Positions 43,637-55,432 are shown, numbered from the stretch's first letter. The stretch: 64,000 bases of DNA from Liopterus haemorrhoidalis (GCA_963971575.1 OZ020616.1:8603934-8667933), one strand, 5' to 3'. Notes: generated by a model not told the origin, from the sequence alone. A program made the numbers and translations.

Positions 43637-43725
43637 TATACAAACAGACAGACAGTCAGACATATAGACACATGAATTACGTTATAAGAATTATTTGGTG
43701 GTCATACTTATAAAATCCTAAAAAT
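42468..43725 (-). mobile_element. HINE-like repeat, copy G (second subfamily)
   Basis: Hairpin end tgatgtgaagtgtgaatttt at 42468, 3' subterminal repeat, agaagacaatataatgcagg block, (GACA)n at 43593-43665, and 5' end ataaaatcctaaaaat at 43709-43725. Where the first subfamily has the tRNA-like module, this copy has (TTA)n near 42812-42832. Confidence 0.7.
43593..43665. repeat. (GACA)n microsatellite
   Basis: About 15 units with interruptions, inside HINE copy G. Confidence 0.9.
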
Positions 43726-43844
43726 GAATTTTAAAGATGCCAAATTTTACATTTTAAAACTATGCATATGAAAACATTATATAATAAAATACCCACCCTG
43801 GCTCCTTAAACAATCTGTTTTCAACCTACCCCTCACAAAATACA

Positions 43845-44741
43845 AGCTATGACCTAAAGAACTACTTCCGAGGAAAACTCGAAGAAAAGTGGAAAGCAGC
43901 ATGGCAAAATAACCAAAATAACCACTTACACCAAATAAAAGATAGTGTAGGTAAATGGTCCTCCCGCACTAACAGAAGAGAGCAAGTGATATTAACAAGA
44001 CTGAGGCCGGCATTACATTATAAAAGATCTTTGACAAAGATCTTTTATAAAATATTTTATAAAATATATTTTATAAACTTTTTTCTACAAATCTCAAACA
44101 GGCATATTACACTGTGTGAAAAGTTTTATTAAATATCAATATAAAAAATGGACGACAATCGCACTCTTGCTTGTGCAGCTGCAATTAGTGCAATAGGCTA
44201 TGCTTAGTGTTGAAAAATAAAAGAAAAAGAAGACCAGTCTGGGTAAGGCTACATCAAAACCTTCTAGCGGGGGGGGGGGGGAGTTAGCGCCGGGCATTTC
44301 ATACCCCTCATATTCCGAAATTAATAATTTCGTTATAGAAATACACCGACTGGACTTTCCTTCCGCCATGTTGTTTTCAAACAGTCGAATCTTTTATCAA
44401 AGTTAGCAGAAGGCTATATATTTTATAAAATATCTTTTACAAAAGAAATATTTTATAAAAGATGGCCTATTACACTGGCATATTTCATGTCAATTATATT
44501 TGGTCGCCTGAGACTTGTAATTGACGTGCATATATTCCAAAGAAGCGACCCGCCACAATGCAGTACATGTAACACTCGCTTAGCGGTGGAACACATCCTT
44601 CTAGATTGCCAAGAGTACCAACTACAGAGAGCAAATAATTCCCTGCCAGCAAATCTAAAGGACCTGTTAGCCAATAACACCGATATAGAAGACAGAGTCA
44701 TTCAATACCTTAAGGACATCAACATCAAATCAAAAATTTAA
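43845..44741 (+). pseudogene. LINE C-terminal region with Cys-His motif
   Basis: First part: DLKNYFRGKLEEKWKAAWQN and SSRTNRREQVILTRLR. After the MITE: RLRLVIDVHIFQRSDPPQCS, TCNTRLAVEHILLDCQEYQ and an end IQYLKDINIKSKI. The REQVxLTRLRxGH...C..C....T.EHIL..C block is the C-terminal region of Jockey-clade elements (beyond RNase H). The LINE sequence overlaps by some 15 bases at the two edges, so the insertion was not clean or two copies are joined. Confidence 0.75.
44006..44479 (+). mobile_element. PIF/Harbinger-like MITE with coding remnant
   Basis: Ends gccggcattacat / gccagtgtaatagg followed on both sides by ttttataaaatatttt-type arms. Holds ATG at 44148 with MDDNRTLACAAAISAIGYA and, one frame over, NKRKRRPVWVRLHQNLLAG, the KRRxxxVWVR motif at the start of Harbinger nucleases. 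The rest of the gene is deleted. Confidence 0.65.
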
Positions 44742-44860
44742 CTTAAAATAATTCCTTTGTACAAATATATGCATGTAAACTATTATGTAACCTGGTGGCC
44801 AATAGCCCTAGTAGCTGAGGTAACCAATAATTATTTAAATAAAAAAAAAAAAAAAACATA

Positions 44861-47605
44861 TTTTAAGTCAAATTTCAACTTTCTATGTAAATCTGTTTAG
44901 CTACAGAGATCCCTTCTGTGATCCTACAAGACAATTTTTATCTCCTGAGTCGTCCCTCCTCCCCCCAAGAAAAATTCCTGCGTGAGCGCAAAGTGTACTT
45001 TGAAGAAAAAAAAAACTGTATCCTTGCGCTCCATACTTAATCGTTTTTTATAAAGTTACCAACTCTTTTCCAATTCCAGCATTTCATATTTGTGAGAACA
45101 CATTAAGTCTCTACTAAGTTTCATCCTCGAAAAGAATAATTACAGCTCTTGTATCATAGCTCTATGGTTACTAACATAAAATGCTTTGAAAACAAATAGA
45201 GTTTTTAATTATTTACATGAAATGTTTTTGTTGTAATATCCTTTTAATCATTCGGTTGATTAGTGTCGTTAATAACTAATCAGTCATGTGAAATTAACAA
45301 TATTTGGAGGTAGCATCAGGCCGATGGAAGAGTAACTACACCCTCTTCACCACTACCCCCTAACTGTACCACCGCCCCCTCATCGCTTTGTCCACCGGGG
45401 GGAGACATAGATATGTTTAGAATTCAATGATAATTGGTTCAATTAATGGTGTTCAAACAAAGCTTAATATTATTTGAAAACAAAATTAAAATAAACAAAA
45501 CGCTGTTTAAAAAGGTGACGTTAATTAAAAATTTGTTATTAAATACCAAATTATGTTTGTGTTCATAAATACAAATTGATGAGACAATTAGGTTAATGAA
45601 GACTTGATCTCAAATATATAATGAATATAAAATTATTGGGACGATATATAAATTGAAATTGAAATATGATATTAAAACAATAAACATTCAATTGTTATTA
45701 TTTAAATTTGTTTCAAATATGATTTTGAAACTAATGGGTTTATTCTGAAAATGCAAAATTTTACTATAAGTCAGTCGTTTAATCAACGCAGTTGGTCATT
45801 TTGCGTCATAACTTCAATGACAAACTTAGTGGCGAAAAAAAATAACTAAATCAATTTTTTTCTTCATGTGAATTATAGACTAATATTGCTCTTCACTCGT
45901 TTGTGTTCTATAGTCATCTTGAAGATTTACAAATTTTAAAATTGTTCATTTAATATAGACATTTGTATTGGTATCGCTAAAAAATATTTACATTTGACAT
46001 TTTATAATACGCTCTGATGTGTTTTGATACTTGTGTTCACATATCTAACTTATAGTAATTTCTAAAAACCTTTTTTATTTAGCTTGTTGTTTATTTCGCA
46101 GTTTTGTGTTTAGTTATATATTTTCTTATAGATTTCCATTTGATATTGTGTGTAATGCATAGCTTTTCAGGTTAAATTTAACGTATTTCTATTTTCTTTT
46201 CTTTGATCATATGTTTGGATCACATCAGCCCTTTTTAGGACTACTTAGCCTATTAGAATAGTTTATTTGTTTCTATTCTGTTCTTATTCTTATATTTTCA
46301 TTTCATTACGATACAAGTGACAGCGTACGAATATTACATTAGTTAAATGGATGCTATGTAGACGTACTAAACATGACGTTACAAAAACATGTGATTTGTC
46401 ACGAAAAGTTTCCAGTGACGCAACTGCACTGATTCGCCGACTGCCCTGTTACTGTAAATTATTCAAGATCAAAATATGTCATAACTCTTGTTAACGAAAT
46501 CTTGGCCTTGAATTTCTTCAGAGAGAGAGATCCACAAATAAAAAACACGGTTCGACAGGGAATATTTCCTGAAGTATTCCCTATTTTGCGTCTTGTAGAT
46601 CTCGTGTTTTAGTTTTATGCTGCACAACCTTAAAATTAGAAATTAGAATAAACGTTAAATTAGTATTTAACATTAAATTTGTACGTGGCAATTAAGTAGC
46701 ATTCACAATGTAAATTAAGAAATTAAGACACTGACAGCGTTGTATCGGTTAATTTCTATCAATTTCTACTTTATCGATTGATATTTGACAGCTGTCTACG
46801 TTTGCTAATGAGGTTTTGAGTGTTTCATAGTTTTGAAAAGAATTAAATTAGATATACACGCAAGAAATAAAAGTAAGCTCAACTTTTCATCAACAGACGA
46901 CATAAGTAATTATTTGCATTAGTAAGTTTTGTAAAAAGATGTTTGCAAGGCGGTAGAGCTCGATTTTATAATCACTCTGTAGTCTCTAACAGCCTAATTT
47001 GCCAATTTTGTGGATCTGATGGTTTTTAATAACAATAATAACTCAAATTTAGGACTAATTCGTACAAAAGACTTATTACTATCGGATCTATAATAATTTT
47101 CTACTAATCTGAACCACTAATTTTTACATAAAGTTAAAATAATTAAGCGCCATTTTATTTACGTTCTTAATTCTAGAAAACTGTTCTGCGAGTTATCCAT
47201 ACTCTATTATTGGTTTATTCTCTATTTTCTATTCTGTATTATATAAATCTATTTGTGCATCCTTGTCCAAAAACAATTATTCCACCAGTTCTAGAATAGA
47301 AATGTTGTAGAGGGGAAGGAATTGGAAGGATTGCTCCAGGATACAAGTGCACTGGACACGCTCAGCGCATCCTTTCAACAGAGTTTGCCTTTAGGACACA
47401 CCATTGACATCGTACGAGTCAAAGGATTGCAATCATATCCTGTTGGATAAAAAATATATATCTAAAACTCACCGAATAGGTTTTGCACACAATGTTTTTA
47501 AATATAGCACAGATTCTAGAACAATACTGATGGCTATTAGCGTTAACATACTTCACATTTTTTTACTAGGATATATTTTGCTTCCTAACTTTAATCTAAA
47601 AGTTT
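44861..47605. other. Long stretch without recognisable elements
   Basis: About 2.7 kb of AT-rich DNA, with a slightly GC-rich patch at 45310-45410 and 46395-46620. I find no transposon end, no protein motif and no long ORF. It may be genuine non-repetitive intergenic or intronic DNA. A short ORF at 47404-47613 has no recognised domain. Confidence 0.4.
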
Positions 47606-47695
47606 CGAAGTGAACGTCACTTCAAGGGATGTCATTTTGGGACACTCGAAAACATTCAAACGTCCGTAATCGACCAGCTGAAAGCTACTCCAGTA

Positions 47696-48807
47696 TAGGG
47701 ATGGGAACGATATATCGATATTTCGAAAATATAGATAATTTAGAAAAATATATCGATATTTGAAATGCGATATATCGCGCAATATATCGATATTCGCGCA
47801 AAATATCGGTATTCTTGTATATTTTTTACATTTAAATATATGTATATTTAATTATGAGAGAAATTAAATTACATCTTAGTATTAACTGACGAACAAACCC
47901 TTACCAATAATATAAAAACATTGTAATAAAAAATAAAATTCTGATAATAAATTGTAAAAAAAATGTCAATTCCGTAAAAAGGTCAGAAATATCCACGAAA
48001 TATTTATTCAGGCTGTTCCGTTTAGTCGGAACTAAATGGGAATTTCGTTTTTTTAGGTTGTTACGAGAACGGACCTTGCTTGAGTTATTTCATGTTTCAC
48101 GTTTGGTATGGGAAAATTTAAAATTCAAACAGTAAAACCATGGAAACGAATGACAATTATTAAAAATATGACACATTTTTATGTATTTTAAAGACAAGTA
48201 AAATAAATAAATGGGAAATTTTTATTAAGAACGACAAAAAATTAAAATGCAATGAAAAGGACATTTTATAATGACTATATGACTATAATCAATTTAATCT
48301 AGAATTTGTGATGTAAGTATGAATTACAAAGCTTAAACAAAATGACCAAATCCGAATTAATCGATAAAAATTACTAAATTTCAAAATCTTGTTAGGTTTC
48401 AAAATCTAGTTCTACCTAAACGTTTGGAATAGCCTATATCTACGTTTATGATCAAATATTTTTTTTGTCGCTAGGGTTAAAACATGATGACATGGAAATT
48501 ACTAACACGGCAACGCGCCAAATTTAAACAGGTACCATTTATTAATGAATGCTCGGTATTTTGACCATGTGTTTATTTTGAGTTGAATAATTAAAGTATA
48601 ATAAATAAAATAAACAGTTTAACTGTGTTTTATTCTCTAAATTTACCTATTTTCCATTGTAATTATACATTTTAATATAAAAAAATAATATACGATATAT
48701 CGAAAATATCGATATTTTTACTACGATATATATCGAATATTGATTTCACACTTACGATATATCGAATCGTGCATATATCGATATTCAAAAATAAATTCCC
48801 ATCCCTA
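47696..48807 (+). mobile_element. hAT-type element with TATCGATA repeats, copy 2
   Basis: 8-bp flanks ctccagta (47688-47695) and ttccagta (48808-48815), one mismatch. Ends tagggatgggaacgatat / tagggatgggaatttatt. Dense subterminal atatatcgata motifs at both ends. 1112 bp, no transposase. Contains MITE M1 copy 2. Confidence 0.88.
48010..48435 (+). mobile_element. Nested MITE M1, copy 2
   Basis: Ends aggctgttccgttta / aggctattccaaacg. Internal sequence, such as ttttaggttgttacga and ggaaacgaatgac, matches 35863-36258. Confidence 0.7.
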
Positions 48808-49182
48808 TTCCAGTATCCGAGTTCCAGCACTGCTATGAAGATTGGAAGAACCGTCTCTAGCGCTCTAGGGTAACAATATTGAATTGTAATTCTATTCGAA
48901 TAAAAAAAAGTTTAAAAAAATTAGTTGGGCTACTTAAATTACATATTTCGTTTATCAATATTATTAAGGGCCGCTTTTACAAACCTCGGATACGTAGCGG
49001 TATAACTATCTAAGGTATCAATTTATTCCGATGTTTATTCCAACGTTCGCTTTTACAATGCATTTTTTATTCTCGGATAGTTATCCATGGTTTTATTGTA
49101 AATAAAATAAAGTTGGTATCGTTTGACACATAAACTGACATATTAGAAATGTCATATTTTAAATTGACATTACTATTAACAA

Positions 49183-49263
49183 TGAAAAGATCGAGATGGA
49201 GGGCATATGTGACTGAGGCCAAAAGTCAACCTGACTGATAGTGCCCAAATAAAAAGAAGAAGA
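49183..49263 (+). mobile_element. 81 bp LINE 3' end with perfect TSD
   Basis: Flanked by identical 14-bp attactattaacaa (49169-49182, 49264-49277). Reads KRSRWRAYVTEAKSQPD then a stop and an A/G-rich aaaaagaagaaga tail. An extremely 5'-truncated LINE insertion. Confidence 0.88.
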
Positions 49264-50089
49264 ATTACTATTAACAACACATTTGAGCATGTTTATGAAA
49301 ATATTGGGAGATGTCGAAGTATTCGACTCAGATAATTCTTTTATTGTGCTATATCTACCGCGTTAGTGTCAGCCTCTCGTGTGCAAATATTCATAAAACC
49401 GCCCTCTAATAGAATCGAGCCCAAATACCGCCCATGTGTAAATTTTCATAAGGTCAACCTCTACTAGTAGAATTCATATTATAATAATTCATATTTCAAT
49501 CAATATTATGTACAGTTGTGGACTGCCAATATTGTAACAAGTTCTTTCAAGAGGAAAATTTCACTGATTAATAACAGAAGTTTTTTTTTTTTCATTGTAT
49601 AACAACATTAAGGACTAGTTCGCGTTTTGAAAATTCTATAAATAAATAACAACCAGTTCATTCGAACTGGCTCCAGCCCAATACTGCATATATACACATA
49701 GAAAAACTGGCAGTATGTGTACATAGTGTGGAAGGGATGATAGTGGCCAGTTAGATTCGAAGCGCTCAAAGTGCTAGGAGCATATTCTAGCGGTAATCGG
49801 CTGCTACTGTTCATTGCTACGCTTTTAAAAAATAAATAAAATAAATCAAAACTGCTGAACAAATACATAGATAACGAGGGATTACGTGCTATTATTATTT
49901 CGTATGGCAATGTCTAGGTTTTAAAGATTTTAGGGTCGCGACTAGCCTCCTCTGAAATGACCTAACGATTACTTTTTACAGTAGCTGAGACCAACGTGCC
50001 CTGTGAAACATGCCCCATATTTCTGAAAATTAATTCTGAGATACAGGCACTCATTGTAAAGAATATGAGCTTAAGGTTGCAGCAGCCAA

Positions 50090-50195
50090 GTTTTTTTTTT
50101 TTTTTTTAATCCTTTTTCCCATTCTAAGTCGATCTCATGATTCCACACTTTCAAAGCAAGTGAGCTAACCACTACGCTGCTGCATCCACAATTAT
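50090..50195 (-). repeat. tRNA-like SINE fragment
   Basis: Minus strand: gcagcgtagtggttagctca (A-box-like) and, about 40 bases later, a weak B-box-like gagatcgact, ending in a poly(A) (T-run at 50091-50107). Confidence 0.5.
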
Positions 50196-50484
50196 ATAAC
50201 TGTAATAAAAATTCAAATGAAATGTTATAATGTGACATTTATCATACGTCAAATTAATTTTTTTATCGTTGCTGGGTAACAAATACTTATTCGCCAATCA
50301 GAGCAAGGGAATAACTTATACTGCCCTTTATCTGAAGTGTCGTTGGCCAGATAAGATATTCTGGTGTTTATTCCGATGTTTATCCTATCTGAGCTTTATC
50401 CGAGCATTGTAAAAGCGATTTTTTGACTTTATACCGGAATAGCGTTATCCGAGCTTTATCCAACGATTGTAAAAGCGGCCCTAA

Positions 50485-51237
50485 GTAAGAAAAATTTGTC
50501 AGGGTTTCACAATATTTTATAAAGGTGGAAAGGGTTCCGCGATAATAAGTGGGGCATGTCAGCTGCTCTATGTAAACAAATAAAATACCTACTCCATGTA
50601 ACTTATTTTATTGTGTTGATTCGAATCACCAGTTAAAAAGTAGTTTTAATCGTCAAGTTATATTGATCTATTTTATCTGCTCTCTAACCTGATGATTCAA
50701 GTTTTTGTGTTCAATCTGTAATTACAGTGTTTCGTACCTGTATAAATGTGCTCGTTACCCACGTGTTCATTACATCCATCTAATTATAACTTGATACAAC
50801 TTGTATAGGAAGGATATAAACTTTGTTTCTTTACTATAATTGTAGTTTTTCAATAATTGTAGCCCAGTTTTACAAAATGAATGATTTGATAAAGTTTAAT
50901 AAGAGCTCGTGTTCGAACTTTTTAAATGAGTCGCTTCCTTAAGAAATATCCGTTAACAATTTTATACAAAGTATATAAGAAGGTATAGTGTTTTAAATTA
51001 TGTGTTTAACTTAATGTTGTTCGATGTTAATGACGCAGAAATAAATCGATTATGTTGTAAAAAATGTTTTAATATGGTGGCAATAGCCTGTACATGTAGT
51101 GCAATGACTGCTTTTAAACATTATAATTTTTATTTTACAATTATCAAGTTATAGTTCGTTGAAAAATGATCATAAGTTGTGAAACTTGATTTTTTTAAAA
51201 TAATTATAACAATAATAATTATAAAAATAAATAATAC
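50485..51237. other. No recognisable feature
   Basis: AT-rich DNA without supported features. Confidence 0.4.
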
Positions 51238-51800
51238 TTACTTAATCCTAAGCCTTTCTACCTTTCGGTGTAAGGGTGTGTGAGTTGAGTCACTTGTCCC
51301 TATGTGGCACTATTTTCCAGAACTTACGCCATCGCATTCTCTCTCGTGCTAAAGTTTTTCCGTCTTGCCAGGTTCCTCCACTGTCATTTATGGCTAGAGC
51401 CACTTCCGTCTCCCACGCTTTTCTTGGCCGGCCTCGGGGTCTTTTGCCATCAGGTCTTGCTTCAAATGCTCTCTTCGCTGTTCTTTCTTCTCCCATTCTT
51501 TGAACATGTCCAAACCACCTTAGCTGTCCTTCTTGGATTGTGTTTTCTATTGGCTTTGTGTGTAAATTTTCCCGGAATGTATCGTTTCTTATGTGGTCTT
51601 TCTTTGTTTTGCCTTCAATTTTCCTCAGAAATCTCATTTCGGTGCTTCGAATTCTGCTTTTATGTTTTTCCGTCATAGTCCATGCTTCACATGCGTAGGT
51701 CAGTATTGGTGTTGGGACTTTTTTAAAGATGTCTGTTTTGATTCCTTTCGCTATCTCTTTTTTGGCTAGGAAAGGTGTTTTAATGCTATTGAAGAGTCTG
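51238..51800 (-). pseudogene. LINE C-terminal fragment (family X, copy 2)
   Basis: Open from about 51790: KKEIAKGIKTDIFKKVPTPI, LTYACEAWTMTEKHKSRIRS, TEMRFLRKIEGKTKKDHIRN, GQLRWFGHVQRMGEERTAKR and GKRPRGRPRKAWETEVALAI, then W-rich ending. This is the C-terminal region after the RT thumb; the polymerase core is absent (5' truncation near 51800). Better preserved than copy 1 at 39957-40478, with no stop over about 180 codons. Confidence 0.82.
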
Positions 51801-51871
51801 CCAAAAATAAATAATACGTGAGTTAAATTAAAAGTAAGAAAATAAAAATAACAATAATAATAACAAGCTAC

Positions 51872-52375
51872 GTGTCTCGACATAATGTTGCTCTCCACGT
51901 GCTCTACTATCATCTTAAACGTGCCTATGGTATTGACCAAATACTGGTTATACGGTACGTGCCTTCCGAAAAAGAGTCGGTGGTGGAAAATTCCAAGTGC
52001 CGCATTTATTGTAACTACTCCTTCCCCACCCCGAGGTTACTGACAGCCATTAAGCCGGACATAACCCTCTTGGTTATCGAGCGTTACAGATGTTTGTGAT
52101 CGAATTATCAAGTCCAGCTGAGAAGAATATCTCTCTTAAGGAGGAGGAAAGAGGTCCAGATATAGAAAGCTATATACAGGGTATAAAGTTAAGCTTGTAG
52201 TCCTGATAGCTGGTGTTTTGGGTGGTATGAAAGCCTCCTATAGAAGGGAAATCGAGTCCATTCCCGCCTGCAGATCTTCTGCCACCTCTTTGATCTGCAG
52301 GATGCAGGAAGCAGTGTTGTTCAGATCACTCCGTATTATGCGGGCACTGGATCTGGCGTAATTTCCGCGTCTACA
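51872..52375 (+). pseudogene. LINE C-terminal region, endonuclease-like
   Basis: Starts SRHNVALHVLYYHLKRAYGI, then VPSEKESVVENSKCRIYCNY, LTAIKPDITLL, and after frameshifts GYKVKLVVLIAGVLGGMKAS and RMQEAVLFRSLRIMRAL. The KPDI segment followed by a GxLGG block suggests the C-terminal restriction-like endonuclease zone of R2/NeSL-type LINEs, but key residues after KPD are not preserved. Degraded. Confidence 0.5.
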
Positions 52376-52379
52376 TATT

Positions 52380-52834
52380 ACCAGGGTTTGGGAAGCAACA
52401 CCTAGATAGGCATATAAGGGGCAGAGAAGGCAAGTTCTCCGTTTCTAGACCGGCGGCATAGATATGATATAATTAAATGCTTTCCTGAAAGAAAATTTCA
52501 ATTGTACTTCTGGTTACAGCACCTCCATTAGAGGCTTCCAAGAGCCGCTACTTATATGCTTACCATAAAATGTCGCGCATAATACGCAGATGTACTGATT
52601 TACTTATCGAATATCTAGGGTCCGTATTATAAGCGAGAAAATTTGTGTAAAACATATATAAAAAAAAAACGGAAATTGTACTCTTAAAAATAGGTTGCGC
52701 ACTATACACGGGTGCGTATTATACTCGAGATTTTAAGGTATGTCTTGGATTGCTCAATGACAACATTTTCTTTATAAAAAATCCGACTCTAGTAGTTCTA
52801 TTTCCGAATACTGTTTTGTATGAGAAACTTGAAA
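52380..52834. other. No recognisable feature
   Basis: Mixed DNA; no supported gene. attatacgcag/attatactcga motifs around 52570-52730 may be repeat remnants. Confidence 0.35.
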
Positions 52835-52836
52835 TA

Positions 52837-53711
52837 CGAGGTGTGTAAATTAAGTAACCGGACTGTTTTTTTTTTTTCAATTTTTTATTTGAATTGAGTT
52901 GCAATTTAATATTGTCTCCCTCAAAATAACTTAAAACAATAAAATAACCACACAGCGCTGGGGACGGTTCTTCCAATCCGTATAGCAGTGCTGAAACTTG
53001 GACACTGGAATAGCTTTCAGCTGGTCGGTTACGGACGTTTGATTGTTTTCGATTGTCCCAAAATGACGTCCCTTGAGGTGATTTTTCAATCTTGGAAAGA
53101 GAAAAAAGTCACAAGGGCTCAAGTCAGGCGAATAAGGAGGCTGAGGAGCCACAGGAATGTTATTACTGGCCAAAAACTCGTTTATTGAAATTGCTGTGGG
53201 ACAAGGCGCATTGTTGTTCCCAATTGCTCAAAATCTGATGAACGGTAGTGTGAGTCAAATTCAACTCTTCCCCGATCATTCTCACTGTCAACCGACGATC
53301 TGAACTTACAAGATCCCGGATTCTGTCAACATTTTTATCGGTTCTTGAAGATGAAGGCCTTCCGCTGCGTGATTCATCTTCAATCAACTCTCTCCCTTCT
53401 GAAAATGCCTTAAACCACCAAAAACCCTTGGTCCTTGACAAAACATTGTCTCCGTAGGCCTGTTTTGCAAAAGTTTCCGTTGCATTGTGCCCAAGTCTGA
53501 AGCAAAACCTGATAGCACACTCGAAATGAATGTCACTCATTTTTAGAACGCACTAGAAAAAAACTGTTTAACGAAAAAGATCGCTACGGACAACAAAATT
53601 ACTCTAGCGAGTTCAAACTCGTACTGAAGGCGTATCACATGTTCACTCGTCCCAAATGTTGCTAGATCAAACGCTATGTTGCCAGTTCGGTTACTTAATT
53701 TACACACCTCG
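52837..53711 (-). mobile_element. mariner element, internally deleted
   Basis: TA at 52835-52836 and 53712-53713; ends cgaggtgtgtaaattaagta both sides. 875 bp. Same family as 8699-9673. Confidence 0.92.
52931..53540 (-). pseudogene. mariner transposase missing central core
   Basis: MSDIHFECAIRFCFRLGHNA at 53540, HTH part with EGRELIEDESRSGRPSSSRT and RRLTVRMIGEELNLTHTTVH, then a deletion that removes the first two catalytic Asp motifs. The C-terminal frame has VAPQPPYSPDLSPCDFFLFP with the third Asp. Confidence 0.88.
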
Positions 53712-53730
53712 TATCTGATATTTACTTTTA

Positions 53731-55432
53731 GTCCAGGGCGGATCTGTTTTGAGATGGATGTTGAGAGGGGGCACGCTAATTTTTGCAGAAATTGCTTCGA
53801 AATAACTCACATAACAATAATTGAGTTATCCTCCCCGCCAAAAAGTTCGCGAATATTGTTTAAAAATTGAAAATATTAAAAAATTAAGAAAAAAATCATT
53901 TTTTTTTTTCTTCTTTTTGAGCCCATAGCTGTGAAATTATTCATTTCCGAGAAAAGTTATAAGGAAATAAAAGTTTCGTAATTAAATTTCCTACAAGATA
54001 GGATTATTTAGAAATTTCAAAAATTGTTAAACTTTCTGCAAAATAGCAATAACTGCTGAAAAAAACACTAAAAAACATGTGTTTGCATTTTACTTTTTTT
54101 AATGACTAGTATTGTACTTAGGACCTCCAAATTTCACCCTGTAAAACTTTATGATATGATAAAACAACACTGTAAATTTCATTAGGATGGGTTCGATAGG
54201 TTTTGCAAAATAATTTTGCAATCCAGGATTTGCAAAAAAAATTGCAATTTTGCAAAATATTGCAGGACGCAAAGTAAAGCAGATAGAAGGTTGAATTTTT
54301 TTTTACATATAGAAGATTACTTCACCTTTCATCTGCAATTTGCAGAATTGAAATTGGTTTATTAGGACGGCGTTGGGAATTTTTTAAAACAATGTTAAAA
54401 TTTTTTCGTTATAAATAAATTGAATATCTTTGCAACTACACAACCAAAATTAACTTATAAAAGCTCATTGGAAAGGTCTTTGAACGACGCTTTTTTTTTA
54501 AAAAAAGTGAGGTTATGTCAATTAGTTTCCGAGATACCCCTCTTCAAAGTTGAGCGTCATTTGCAATAAAGTTATAAACAATAGGTGAGTTTTTCTTGAT
54601 ATAACCTCACTTTTTTTTTTTTTTTTTAATCGTCTTTCCAATGAAGACAATAAAGACATGAAAGACAATAAAGACCTTTCCAATGAGCTTTTATAAGTTA
54701 ATTTTGGTTGTTTAGTTGCAAAGATATTCAATTTGTTTATAACGAAATATTTTTTTTAACATTGTTTTAAAAAATTCCCAACGCCGTCCTTATTAATCGA
54801 TTTCAATTCTGCAAATTGCAAATGAAAGGTGAAGTATTCTTCTATATGTAAAAAAATTTTCAACCTTCTATCTGCTTTACTTTGCGTCCTGCAATATTTT
54901 GCAAAATATCAATTTTTTTTTGCAAATCCTGGATTGCAAAATTATTTTGCAAAACCTATCGAACCGATCCTAATGAAATTTACAGTGTTGTTTTATCATA
55001 TCATAAAGTTTTACAGGGTGAAATTTGGAGGTCCTAAGTACAATACAAGTCATTAAAAAAAGTAAAATGCAAACAGATGTTTTTTAGTGTTTTTTTCAGC
55101 AGTTATTGCTATTTTGCAGAAAGTTTAACAATTTTTGAAATTTCTAAATAATCCTATCTTGTAGGAAATTTAATTACGAAACTTTTTTTTCCTCATAACT
55201 TTTCTCAGAAATGAATAATTTCACATCTATGGGCTCAAAAAGAAGAAAAAAAAATGATTTTTTTCTTAATTTTTTAATATTTTCAATTTTTAAACAATGT
55301 TCCCGAACTTTTTGGCGGGGAGGATAACTCAATTATTGTTATGTGAGTTATTTCGAAGCAATTTCTGCAAAAATTAGCGTGCCCCCTCTCAACATCCACA
55401 TGACGTAGTATTTTTACAGATCCGCCCTGGAC
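53731..55432. mobile_element. 1.7 kb palindromic (foldback) element
   Basis: The two halves are inverted copies: left arm 53731 to about 54510, right arm about 54610 to 55432, joined by roughly 100 bp. Ends gtccagggcggatctg in both orientations, with TA outside (53729-53730, 55433-55434). Arms match throughout (for example cctccccgccaaaaagttcg at 53831 against its complement at about 55305), by eye about 95 percent. No protein-coding potential. Short unique insertion tgaagacaataaagaca near 54641. Confidence 0.9.

Larger units (their letters stand above)
43795..44860 (+). mobile_element. Jockey-clade LINE 3' part, split by a MITE
   Basis: Plus strand; protein-coding parts at 43845-44005 and 44487-44741; poly(A) at 44842-44858. 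Interrupted by a Harbinger-like MITE (44006-44479). Confidence 0.75.
47606..48952 (+). mobile_element. mariner 3' fragment split by an hAT element
   Basis: 47606-47695 and 48816-48952 are two halves of the C-terminal end of the 8699-9673 mariner family (cacttcaagggatgtcattt; then tgctatgaagattggaagaa) ending near a degraded inverted repeat ctacttaaattacatatttc. The hAT element 47696-48807 lies between. Confidence 0.8.
48969..50481. mobile_element. PIF/Harbinger-like element, non-coding
   Basis: Ends gggccgcttttacaaacctc / gggccgcttttacaatcgtt, TAA on each side (48966-48968, 50482-50484): a 3-bp TA-rich duplication with GGGCC ends is typical of Harbinger. 1513 bp. Subterminal motifs ctcggata and ttattccgatgtttat recur. 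Includes a LINE insertion (49183-49263) and a tRNA-like SINE-type piece (50090-50195). Confidence 0.8.

Noticed and set aside
46520..46615. Possible microRNA-like hairpin (gggaatat...tattccc)
   Set aside because: The stem is short and interrupted; no conservation or arm structure can be shown from one sequence.
51304..51678. 124-residue plus-strand hydrophobic ORF
   Set aside because: Antisense shadow of the well-supported minus-strand LINE C-terminus.
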